DNA of 32,154 nucleotides, taken from contig JBOZIK010000001.1 of the NCBI GenBank assembly GCA_051453625.1, positions 191,466,653-191,498,806 on the forward strand. The letters run 5' to 3'. Below are positions 9,524-18,572 of the stretch, one piece after another. The position numbers and the translations under genes were made by a program. The notes beneath the pieces were generated by a model. That model did not search any database, was not told the DNA's origin, and saw nothing but the letters and a program-made list of their open reading frames with translations. Position 1 is the stretch's first letter. Each line of letters begins with the position of its first letter. Source of the stretch: Welwitschia mirabilis. Lineage: Eukaryota; Gnetophyta; Gnetopsida; Welwitschiales.

Positions 9524-11166
9524 CTATTCTACACAATGCTCTACTAATTTATTATGCTTCTTGGCATTATTAGTGTGGTACCTATCTTCTAATTTTATTG
9601 GACATCTATATTGATAATGACCTTTGTAATAAAAATAATAGTAGGTAATATAGCAAGTAATGTTATTTGTGTATGATAAGTGCTCATACCTTAGCTTATA
9701 ATTCAACCTTTTAAATAGAGGGGCTAAAGTGGTGGTTGTTTCCTTATTATATCCTAATCCTTTCTTATCTTTTGGACTTATGCTTTATCTAAGCATGATA
9801 TTACATTTGCTAAAACACATATTAGTCTACTAATCTTAGCATTAAGGGCTGACTTTTTAGTGAATAATTTATTACAAGTATCCTTTTCTTGTTCATATGC
9901 TTTTTCATGAATATTTAGCAATCTTTTTATCTTTGCATCCTAACTTTTACAAATTAATAAACTCTTTAGAAATTAAATCATATTTTTCTTGAATAGTCTA
10001 CCTATGTCATCCTCAATATTTAAATCATACCCATACTTTGAATAACTGTTTTCATCTTTAGTATGAGCTATAGCCATGTAGGAAGGATGTGTTTTTTCAT
10101 TATTTAATGATTCTTTTTTTGAAGCCTCATCACCTTCATCCCATTCAATAAAGAATGATTTCTTTCTGTTGGGCTTCTTCTTTTGTTCATCTTCCTACAA
10201 TCTATTAGTACTAGGGCATTTTGAGGTAATATGTCCTCTACCTCCACATATCCAACATTCTACTTTTGGAAACATTTGACAAGGAAGAATTATTTGATAA
10301 TTTAATTTTACCCTTACCTTTTCCTTGAAATCCTAATGATCTTCTAATCTCATCTCTTCTGTTATACTTGCGTGACAGTAGTTTTTTTACTCTTTACATA
10401 ATTGAGGCCAGTTCTTCATCTTCATTCTCAAAATCATCTTCTTCATGATTTTCTTTTGTCTTTTCTTTTAATCTCTCATTCATGCTTTGACTTGCCTTAA
10501 GCACAATAGGTTTCTCCTTCAAGGATCCATCTTGTATGAGATTCATTTCATATGCTATAAGTGCACTTTATAGTTCTTCTATCTTTATGATGCTGAAATC
10601 TCTAGATTATTTCATGGTTGTATTCCTAGGCCTATAATTAAGGGTTAGTGATCTAATAACGTTTTGTATTACATTTGCTTTTGGAAGATCCTCTCCAATA
10701 CCACGTGTTGCATTCACAATGTTTGCAACTCTAGTAAAGTACTTATGAAATCTCTCTTCTTGATTCATCTTCAAATTTTCAAATTAGTTTGTCCAAACTA
10801 GAAGCTTATATTATTTCACAACATAAGTACCTTTACATATTATAGTTAGAACATCCCAAATTTTTTATGCCATTTTGCAACCTACTATTCTATTGAACTC
10901 TTCTATAGATAAAGTGGAATAAAGAGCATTTTTAGCTTTATAGTCATACATGAATGCACCTTTTTCTTCATTTATCTAGTCTTTCCTTTTATTTATTTGA
11001 GAAGTGGTATTTCTTGTAGCATTTATAATGATCTATGTAGGATTTTTGTACCCTTTTTCTATGCCCTACAGTACTTTAAACACAAAAGAATATAAGTACA
11101 CCCACATCTTCATCTTCTAATAGGTATAGTTATCCCATCGAAGAGCATAGATTTAATAGATGGCAT
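9524..11166 (-). pseudogene. Ty1/copia gag, decayed, with CCHC zinc knuckle
   Basis: Reading on the - strand begins near ATG 11166-11164, 48 bases after the primer-binding site. LFDGITIPI (about 11120) corresponds to the conserved N-terminal 'LFDG.NY..W' of copia gag. IWDVLTIICKGTYVVK (about 10830-10870) and the EERFHKYFTRVANIVN segment match the capsid core that follows. A perfect CX2CX4HX4C knuckle, CWICGGRGHITSKC, is at 10216-10257. Past a Lys-rich and acidic stretch, the open frame 9524-9706 carries KGHYQYRCP, a second, broken knuckle that has lost its middle cysteine. The product would be the particle-forming nucleocapsid in the cytoplasm. Scattered stops and at least one frameshift make it non-coding now. 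No protease motif follows. Confidence 0.82.
10216..10257 (-). other. CCHC zinc knuckle of gag
   Basis: CWICGGRGHITSKC keeps all four metal ligands with exact 2-4-4 spacing. It is the RNA-binding nucleocapsid motif and the clearest proof of gag in this element. Confidence 0.92.
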
Positions 11167-11213
11167 CCCTTCCAAAGTTCACTCAAGGAATCTTCTTCTT
11201 TTTGTGAGTATCT

Positions 11214-11225
11214 ACCCTAAAACCA
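11214..11225 (-). promoter_or_regulatory. Primer-binding site, initiator-Met tRNA type
   Basis: In sense it reads tggttttagggt, then agatactcac. It agrees at 8 of 12 places with tggtatcagagc, the usual site in plant copia elements, and the following bases also resemble the normal leader. It lies 2 bases inside the 5' LTR. Confidence 0.7.
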
Positions 11226-11399
11226 CTTCAGGATTGATTTGAACTTAGAGGGGAGGGGTGAATGAGTTTTACCAAATAAAAATTAAACCAAACAATAAAA
11301 TAAAATGCATGATGGAAAACCTTACTGAGATAATGGGGTTTCCCAACATGAGTACATTCATACATAGAGGGTAGCTTCTACTCACACCTCCGGTTGTTC

Positions 11400-11630
11400 T
11401 TAACTTATAAGAAATAGTGGTTTTTTGGCACACCACAAACCTTATAGCAAGTGAGAGTCTCCTTGTAAGGTAGTAATCTTTACCCCTCAAGGGAATAGTG
11501 GTTTTTGCAGGTGCATCATGAACATTTACAATAATAGAGTCTCCTCGCATGACGGCACTCTCTCCTCCATAAGAAAATAATGGTTTTCTGGCTGACCAAT
11601 AACCTTACATTCAAGAAGTTCCTAAAAAGT
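11400..11630 (-). repeat. 82-bp tandem repeat in the 5' LTR
   Basis: Second copy of the array at 4867-5095, with gagagtctcc near 11453 and agagtctcctc near 11535. It is diverged but in register. Confidence 0.65.
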
Positions 11631-12138
11631 ATAAGAACTAATGCACACCCCTATAAGGATTGTCTTACAAAGTATTTGATATTCAAGAAATAGACTCTAT
11701 AACAATATTCATTAATAAGATAGTTCACAATGAATAATCAAAATAAAAATGAATAAAAAGCTTGAATATGCTTTTATGAAGACTTTAAGATCCTTGAAGT
11801 TATTGTTACCATCACGAGTATGAATGAGGAAGATGATTACAATGAAGATCCAAATTCAAGAGATAAAATAATGCTAGTTTCTTACTATTGAATCTTTTAA
11901 TTTCTTTGTAAGAGATTCCCTTTATTCATGCTTTCGAGATCTGTAAGTTTGATTGATTGAATGAAGTACTAAAATGTTCTTCTTTCATTCTTGATGTCGA
12001 TGCTTTATAATAATGAGAAAAATATAGCCATTTGAGATTTGAAGATAGTCATTTGAGTCTATAACTGCAATGCAATGGATAGCTAATGTCTATGATTTGG
12101 GTACATAACTTTGCTTTTAATCACTATGAACTTCAGAT

Positions 12139-12400
12139 TAATATGTCTTGAATTTTTAGATGTATGCTTTCAAGCATCTTCACTTTTATAGACGTCTTGA
12201 GTCAACTTGTCTAGATTCTAATGGCTTTGCACTGTAGTATTCTTAGGCCTCCGTGATATGAATCCACAGTGTACAAGTTCATAGTTCACTTAAAATGTAA
12301 GATATTAGTCAAAAATGAATTAACTCTGTTACCTGTTCCAGCTCAATACATTCTAGACATCTTCACTTAAGACATCTTCAGTTTCTTAGACATCTTCAAT
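12139..12400 (-). repeat. AGACGTCT motif cluster in the 5' LTR
   Basis: Same cluster as 5600-5882; the perfect palindrome is at 12190-12197 and agacatctt copies are at 12355-12396. Some copies are lost by mutation compared with the other LTR. Confidence 0.65.
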
Positions 12401-12565
12401 TAATTGATTTTACAATTTACCTTCTGATCTTTTTCATAAGATTGTGCTTTTGAAGATCCATCATGATCTAGTACCTTTCAAGGTTTGATGTACTTGTAAC
12501 AACTTGTCTATACAAAAACACAAAATGTTTGATAAGTGGAATCAATAAAACTAGTTTTTCTAACA

Positions 12566-12570
12566 TTTAA
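12566..12570. repeat. Target-site duplication TTTAA, right copy
   Basis: TTTAA directly follows the terminal CA of the right LTR and equals the five bases at 4684-4688. Confidence 0.85.
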
Positions 12571-14026
12571 TATTTATAATGTTGATTTATAGTTGTATGG
12601 GAAAGAGATTTTATCATAAACTTTACATTGTTGAGCTTTAATCCTTTATTCATGATCAGGTAGATGACTAAAAATTATTTTGGAAGTGATTAGTGAGGAT
12701 AGCTGCTTTACCTAAAGTAAGTCCCTCTATAGATAGTANNNNNNNNNNNNNNNNNNNNNNNNNNNNNNNNNNNNNNNNNNNNNNNNNNNNNNNNNNNNNN
12801 NNNNNNNNNNNNNNNNNNNNNNNNNNNNNNNNNNNNNNNNNNNNNNNNNNNNNNNNNNNNNNNNNNNNNNNNNNNNNNNNNNNNNNNNNNNNNNNNNNNN
12901 NNNNNNNNNNNNNNNNNNNNNNNNNNNNNNNNNNNNNNNNNNNNNNNNNNNNNNNNNNNNNNNNNNNNNNNNNNNNNNNNNNNNNNNNNNNNNNNNNNNN
13001 NNNNNNNNNNNNNNNNNNNNNNNNNNNNNNNNNNNNNNNNNNNNNNNNNNNNNNNNNNNNNNNNNNNNNNNNNNNNNNNNNNNNNNNNNNNNNNNNNNNN
13101 NNNNNNNNNNNNNNNNNNNNNNNNNNNNNNNNNNNNNNNNNNNNNNNNNNNNNNNNNNNNNNNNNNNNNNNNNNNNNNNNNNNNNNNNNNNNNNNNNNNN
13201 NNNNNNNNNNNNNNNNNNNNNNNNNNNNNNNNNNNNNNNNNNNNNNNNNNNNNNNNNNNNNNNNNNNNNNNNNNNNNNNNNNNNNNNNTAGATAGTAAGT
13301 GATTATTGAGTATGTCTCACAAAAAGAATATTATGTGAGAGAAATATATAGCTCTTAAATATGATCATTTAATGGTTAAATTGAAAGGTCACATATACCT
13401 CAACTTACTCCATTATAAAAAAGGATTAAGGTCGTAAAAGTTGAAAATTAATACCATATGATAGTGGCTATAAGCATGGTTGTACATGTCCATAGAATTA
13501 AATTTCATAATGGGATTGTCTTCATGAATCATTTCTCATAATTACTTATTAATACAATACTTACATTCATGTGATTCATAGATAACTTTTGTGAATAAAA
13601 TATTATTTTATCAAAGCCTAGGTTAAATCATGAGATACATTTAATTTTGCTAATGAATCATTATATGGTGAATTGGAGTTATTTATATTATACTTGTTAA
13701 AAAGACTTATGTATAGATGAAAGATCTAGATTTTAGTCTTTCACAAACATTATCATTATATATGCACTTTGATAACTTAGTTAATGAATCTTTGAATAAA
13801 CCTATGGATTCTAAAATACTTAGTTAAATACTTTACTTTACCTATTAAAATTTTTCATTTTCTTTTTGTTTTTAATTTTAATGTTATGTTTCTATACCAA
13901 GAGTACTTATATAATAGTTAGTATACGTTTGAGTTTGTAATAATCTTTTAGTTAATAAATTATTCTAAAATTTTTCTAAGTCATAAAATTCTATGGAAAA
14001 TAATTTTAGAATTATTTTATAAATAA
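12571..14026. other. AT-rich sequence with a 550-N gap
   Basis: No gene seen. The gap at 12739-13288 has tagatagta on both sides (12730-12738 and 13289-13297), again suggesting unmerged contig ends. The 200-residue open frame across it is N only. A stretch near 13490-13570 (tcataatgggattgtcttca) looks repeat-like, but I cannot place it. Confidence 0.5.
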
Positions 14027-14195
14027 GATGGTAGTCCAGCTACTTGAACACTCATCCTCCATATAAGATGACTTATGTTTAAAACTTTGAACAACTCAAT
14101 TAACATACTATAAGGCTTTACGTTTTGTTAAATCATTTTTTCGGCAATTGTGGTGATTCTGTTCTTAAGAAGAGTTATGGTTATTAAAAACCCAT
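14027..14195 (+). mobile_element. tRNA-like SINE, copy A
   Basis: Shares with 16088-16230 the block acactcatcctccat and, further on, aatcattt-tt--gcaattg followed by tgg-g-tt-t--tctta. The head has a tRNA-like layout but its B-box (atgtttaaaac) is worn. Pairwise similarity to copy B over about 150 bp defines the family. Confidence 0.55.
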
Positions 14196-14639
14196 TTGCA
14201 GTCTTATTGTAGTATAATTAAGTTTTAACTTGTGGAAAACTTAGTTGCATAACACATAACACAAGTTTTGTTTTTATTTCTCTGAATAAAACCATTTCTA
14301 AAATGAGAATACTCACATTACAAAATCTTATGATAAGATTAACTAAAGTCATAACAAAAGGTATATTATGTTGTATTACATAACTAGGGATTCTTTATGT
14401 TTGCTCTAAAAATAGTTAAAAGAACTAAATTTACAACGATAAGACTTTGACTTTTCTTTATGTTTCATAGTGATGTCATAAGTTTATCATGTTATAAAAG
14501 AACATCTACTAATAGGAAACATTTTAGTGGGAATTTGGACAATGTATTTAGCCTTATTCTTTGTTATAAATTTACATAAAATTGGCTTTATGAGGACGAT
14601 GTCAACCCCTTAAAAACGTTTTTATTGAAATTAACAAAA
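14196..14639. other. AT-rich sequence, nothing recognised
   Basis: No open frames with family character and no repeats seen by eye. Confidence 0.4.
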
Positions 14640-14769
14640 GAATTCAAATTAAAGGCACCATGGCCTAAATATGAAGTAGGATTTAAGAAACCAAAAAAAC
14701 ACCACCATGAGTTAAGACAATGCTACTAGTCTAACTAGATAAAGAGAACAACTAAACAAAATTTAAAAT

Positions 14770-14875
14770 AAAAGACATTATATGAAAATTTTTAATTTTG
14801 ATTTCGTGACTATAAATGGTCCGTAGTGATGGTACATAATCACTAGTAATACCATAACCACTTTTTGCACTAGTC
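14770..14875 (+). mobile_element. CACTA (En/Spm-like) transposon end
   Basis: The stretch ends ccactttttgcactagtc. Reversed, this is (G)ACTAGTGCAAAAAGTGG, which differs from a CACTA-type terminal inverted repeat only in its first base. Upstream lie sub-terminal-like words in both orientations (gtgatggtac, aatcactagt, accataacc), typical of these elements. The partner end is not found in the window, so only one terminus remains. The element may extend left to about 14640. Confidence 0.45.
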
Positions 14876-14929
14876 ATAGGCTAAGGAGGAGACATTAGAT
14901 AAGGAAGATGGCTAATGAAGGGGCATAAA

Positions 14930-15657
14930 AGCATTTAAGCTATTATCCCATCCATTATTGAAAGACTGAAATATTTCACTTTCTAGGTGAAGAGATTCTG
15001 AAACACTTGGATGGTGAAAAGAGTGCTTTTATTGTAAAAGATTCACTTTAATGAAATACCTATGAAAATAAAACTCATTAATGTCATGGAAATGTTCATG
15101 CAAAATATTACCACCCAACTTATTTTTCCCTACTAAAGTGAAAACCAAAGGAAAAGTATGCAGTGCAACATATCATGGAATATATTTGTGAGCTAGGTTA
15201 TTAACATCAAAGTTAAATTTTCATTTGTGAGTGACTAATTTTACACTTCAAGTTGAAAACATTCTAAGAGATAATGCTCTCTCCAGTTTAGAGGCATTGG
15301 AAATCTTAGTCACAAGAAAGTTAAGCATATAATATTAAACATGAGTAACCTCAATATTCTTTAATTGAAGGATGTTGTGAACTTGCATTAACAGATTAGT
15401 ATGACAAGGAATATAGCCAATGATTTGAAGAAATATGAAATGTGAAGTGTAATCTTTAGACATGATTCAAATATATCAGGAGGAAGAATAAAACTGATAG
15501 AAGAATTCCCTATCACTTCACTTCTAGAATAAGGAAAAGAAGCTTTTTTAGGACCATCAACCTCCCACAAGAGATGAATAGAAAAGAATGCTGAGTCGAT
15601 AAAAGGTACTACTATGGGAGGAGGAGTTAAAGAAGGAAAGCAAGATGCAAAATGCAA
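14930..15657 (-). pseudogene. Possible coding remnant of unknown family
   Basis: On the - strand an 89-codon frame (15388-15657) includes WEVDGPKKASFPYSRSE and ILPPDIFESCLKITL. It overlaps and passes, by a frame change, into CHTNLLMQVHNILQL, then into further segments with fewer stops than expected (LVGKNKLGGNILHEHF near 15090). Amino-acid make-up is protein-like rather than AT-driven. I do not recognise the family. It could be a retrotransposon gag, a degraded host gene, or an exon set of the gene starting at 17314. A frame of this length is not itself statistically striking in 32 kb. Confidence 0.27.
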
Positions 15658-16087
15658 AGTTTCACCATGTGAGGAGGAGGAGGGGATTTAATACATAGGT
15701 TGTCCATAGAAAACCATAAAAAAAAAGAAAAAAATTTTGAAAAGGCTTTGCAAAAACTAATAAATCTACAAACGAGGAAGAAAATGGGATAGAAATAAAA
15801 TTATATTAGTAAAATAAAGAGGCAGGCTGGGAGTGCATCAGAACCCTATTAAAGCTAGGATGTCACATTCAGAACTCATGCTTGCCTTTATGAAAAGAAA
15901 TTATATGTATTTAAGCATTTCATAATGCTTAACCAATTCTTTCTCCATTTTTTCAATAATATAATTTTGGCTCTTTAGATTTCACTAATGTGAAAGCAAT
16001 GCTAGTTTAAATAACATTCAAATTTCTTTGTAGAAGATACATATTTTCTATCAAGTATATATCAAAATTCCAACATTTTGCCAATAG

Positions 16088-16230
16088 GATCACAGTCTAA
16101 CTAGTGGGACACTCATCCTCCATTTAGGAGGTCGTGTGTTTGAACCTTTAGCCTTAGGCATAACTAAAATCATTTGTTTGAGCAATTGTGGAGGTTATAC
16201 TCTTAGGAGAGGTATGCTCACTAAAAATTT
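16088..16230 (+). mobile_element. tRNA-like SINE, copy B
   Basis: agtctaactagtgggacact is A-box-like and gtgtttgaacc (16136-16146) is B-box-like, about 35 bases apart as in a tRNA head. The 3' half, gcaattgtggaggttatact then cttaggagaggtatgctca, matches copy A. No poly-A/T tail or target duplication could be defined. Confidence 0.6.
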
Positions 16231-16520
16231 GAGCTGAACATCCCTCCCCTTATAATTCAAATATTCTAATTAGAACATCTTTTTGTTGAAATTTCTAGCA
16301 TGTTTGTGATCTTCAATGATGCATCAAAATGACAAATGATGATTAAGCATAGTCTTAGCTCATAAAATTTGAGGGTTTGTTGAGAGTTTGTTAAGTCTCC
16401 TCCCTCCTTTGCCTCGCATGTTTTTCCCAATACTTTTGAATCCCATTCTGGACCTTTTGTAAACATACAAAAAGAAGTCCAATTACATTATTGAAAGTTT
16501 GATATTTGGAAGCGGAAGCA
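16231..16520. other. Sequence left of the 723-N gap
   Basis: On the - strand a 43-codon open stretch (ASASKYQTFNNV...) ends at 16391. It might be downstream exon or intron of the gene at 17314, but there is no way to join them across the gap. No other content. Confidence 0.3.
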
Positions 16521-17243
16521 NNNNNNNNNNNNNNNNNNNNNNNNNNNNNNNNNNNNNNNNNNNNNNNNNNNNNNNNNNNNNNNNNNNNNNNNNNNNNNNN
16601 NNNNNNNNNNNNNNNNNNNNNNNNNNNNNNNNNNNNNNNNNNNNNNNNNNNNNNNNNNNNNNNNNNNNNNNNNNNNNNNNNNNNNNNNNNNNNNNNNNNN
16701 NNNNNNNNNNNNNNNNNNNNNNNNNNNNNNNNNNNNNNNNNNNNNNNNNNNNNNNNNNNNNNNNNNNNNNNNNNNNNNNNNNNNNNNNNNNNNNNNNNNN
16801 NNNNNNNNNNNNNNNNNNNNNNNNNNNNNNNNNNNNNNNNNNNNNNNNNNNNNNNNNNNNNNNNNNNNNNNNNNNNNNNNNNNNNNNNNNNNNNNNNNNN
16901 NNNNNNNNNNNNNNNNNNNNNNNNNNNNNNNNNNNNNNNNNNNNNNNNNNNNNNNNNNNNNNNNNNNNNNNNNNNNNNNNNNNNNNNNNNNNNNNNNNNN
17001 NNNNNNNNNNNNNNNNNNNNNNNNNNNNNNNNNNNNNNNNNNNNNNNNNNNNNNNNNNNNNNNNNNNNNNNNNNNNNNNNNNNNNNNNNNNNNNNNNNNN
17101 NNNNNNNNNNNNNNNNNNNNNNNNNNNNNNNNNNNNNNNNNNNNNNNNNNNNNNNNNNNNNNNNNNNNNNNNNNNNNNNNNNNNNNNNNNNNNNNNNNNN
17201 NNNNNNNNNNNNNNNNNNNNNNNNNNNNNNNNNNNNNNNNNNN
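16521..17243. other. Assembly gap, 723 N
   Basis: The gap edges do not overlap and the right edge is GC-rich, so real sequence, perhaps a GC-rich first exon, is missing. Open frames spanning it are artefacts. Confidence 0.9.
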
Positions 17244-17314
17244 GGTGCCGCCGCGTTCAGAGAGATTGTTTTTGCGCTTTTCCTTTCGCTGCCGTCGGTT
17301 TCGTGGAAAGCCAT
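17244..17314 (-). CDS. Possible first exon of a host gene, partial
   Basis: On the - strand, ATG at 17314-17312 opens MAFHETDGSERKSAKT followed by ISLNAAA and runs into the gap after 23 full codons. Base composition is about half G+C with several CpG, unlike everything around it; plant genes often have a GC-rich 5' end. The N-terminus is hydrophilic, with no signal peptide visible. I do not recognise the family and the start is chosen only because it is the first ATG in the island. The + strand is also open here, so strand choice rests on the ATG and on the upstream sequence. It may equally be a gene fragment carried by a transposon. Confidence 0.35.
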
Positions 17315-17480
17315 CTCTTTTAGTGAATTAATACAGATAGTTGGATGTGGTCCCTCACTATTTGTTAATAGTAAGCTCTAAGCGTGGAAGCAGGAAATGG
17401 AATAAGTTTGAAAATGCGTGGCACGCGAGATAATGGAAGGGCAGACAACACCGACACAGCGGCGGTGGTCGTATACTTGA
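17315..17480 (-). promoter_or_regulatory. GC-rich putative promoter / 5' leader
   Basis: Includes the 11-base palindrome gcgtggcacgc (about 17419-17429), with an ACGC/GCGT core like bZIP or bHLH sites, and a ggcggtggtcg box near 17461-17471. No convincing TATA box is placed. Confidence 0.3.
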
Positions 17481-18413
17481 TTAAGTGGGGGAGAATGAGG
17501 CTTCAAAGCTTATCAAATTGGTCATGTGCCTAATTCTATTTTAACACATATAAAAAGTGTTTTAAAATGGAGAGAGCTAATAGGGTACATTGAGGCCTTG
17601 GGTAATTGTGCTTACTGTATATGAGGGGAGGTACGATGAGTAAAAGTTTTAAATTTAATATTCTTTTCCCTAGAGGATAGAGAAAGGATATAACTATGAT
17701 TAAAAGGAAAATGATATGTGCATCATTAAGCAGAAAAACAAGATAGGAGGTTAAAAAAAGAAACAAGCAATGAAAAACCTATCTAACATGGAATTGAAAA
17801 GTCTTAAAATAAGTCTAGACTTCTAAAAACTAAAAGATTCAATTAAAGCTAGGCCAACCAATCTTAGGCTAAGAAGAGGATTTTCAACAAGATTGCTTTG
17901 CATGGTGAAATCAGTTTCAACTTATTAGGAGATACACACACCATTTTTGATTTGTAAGGAAGCGCTATTTCCAACTAAGCAAGATTTTACATATTTTGAG
18001 ATTGTAATAATTTCAACATACTACAACAACTCTAATTTATGCTTGGAAAATACCATTACTAGATCTATCCTAAGTAAATAAAGCCATTAGGTTATTTCTA
18101 TAAATGATAAGTAGAGGTGTAAATAAACATTAGGTCAATTAATAGTGGGTGTTATTTTCTGGTATGCAATGAATCTCTTAAGTAGAAGTAAATCTAGGTA
18201 AGGCCACAAGAGTTATAGAGGTAGATTAAGGGGCCCATCCATTTGGAAGGTTCTAAGGAGGCCCAAAGGCAAACCAATCATGATTTACATGCACATTGCT
18301 TAGGTTATCAAAATCAATAGTATTATTATTGTTTCACATCAAACAGTATAAATAGTAGGGAAAATCCCCATTTCTTCACTCATAACCTATTTCGCAATGT
18401 CATTTCCCACAAC
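17481..18413. other. AT-rich sequence, no gene recognised
   Basis: Short AT-driven frames only (for example 17536-17766, hydrophobic). The part 18230-18410 may be an extension of the decayed coding fragment to its right. Confidence 0.4.
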
Positions 18414-18572
18414 TCAGTCATTATCTATAGGAATTCCTTCATGTAAAGGAAACAAAGGAGCACTTGTACCATCATCCAAATCAGAAAGAGCATGTCTTAT
18501 CTTGTAAGGGGCTTCACTAGTACTTAGTTCTCTCTTTGAGGTAGCTAAGCTTAGAGCCAACCTTTTTGGCTT
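18414..18572 (-). pseudogene. Coding-like fragment of unknown family
   Basis: On the - strand, 52 codons are open to TGA at 18416-18414, including LSLATSKRELSTSEAPYKI and HALSDLDDGTSAPLF. The composition is balanced and hydrophilic, unlike chance frames of this AT-rich DNA, and the frame seems to begin after a pyrimidine-rich ttgttttgaag that could be a splice acceptor. After the stop, protein-like words go on (VMSEEMGIFPTIY, with breaks). I do not recognise it. It could be one exon of a host gene, a captured gene fragment, or internal coding of the LTR element whose - strand LTR starts at 24651. Confidence 0.35.

Larger units (their letters stand above)
4689..12565 (-). mobile_element. Complete pol-less Sirevirus-like Ty1/copia retrotransposon (element 2)
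   Basis: A 7.9-kb element read on the - strand. Two LTRs (11228-12565 as 5', 4689-6043 as 3') flank, in order of transcription, a primer-binding site, gag with a CCHC knuckle, a non-coding spacer, a decayed accessory ORF and two polypurine tracts. Flanking TTTAA copies prove a single insertion. I searched the internal 5.2 kb for protease, integrase and RT motifs by eye and found none; the space between gag end (9524) and accessory-ORF start (8625) is only 0.9 kb. It must therefore have moved with enzymes supplied in trans, or lost pol after insertion. The LTRs differ at roughly one base in five, so it is old. Ordinary Sireviruses are nearer 9-10 kb with a full pol. Confidence 0.9.
11228..12565 (-). 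repeat. 5' LTR of element 2
   Basis: In sense it starts TGTTAGAAAAACTAG, a typical copia LTR start, and ends ...CAATCCTGA, where the final CA is mutated (TC instead of TG on the + strand at 11228). Full-length alignment with 4689-6043 shows many substitutions and small indels. Confidence 0.9.

Noticed and set aside
12693-13295. 200-codon open frame
   Set aside because: It is almost all N; only about 16 codons are real sequence.
16088-16160. A true tRNA gene
   Set aside because: The A- and B-box-like words are worn and no cloverleaf closes; the second copy at 14027 shows it is a SINE.
16391-17381. Three long frames of 274-307 codons
   Set aside because: They exist only because 723 N contain no stops. 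Only the short real ends were considered.
17536-17766. 76-codon - strand hydrophobic frame
   Set aside because: Same reason: composition-driven, no motif.
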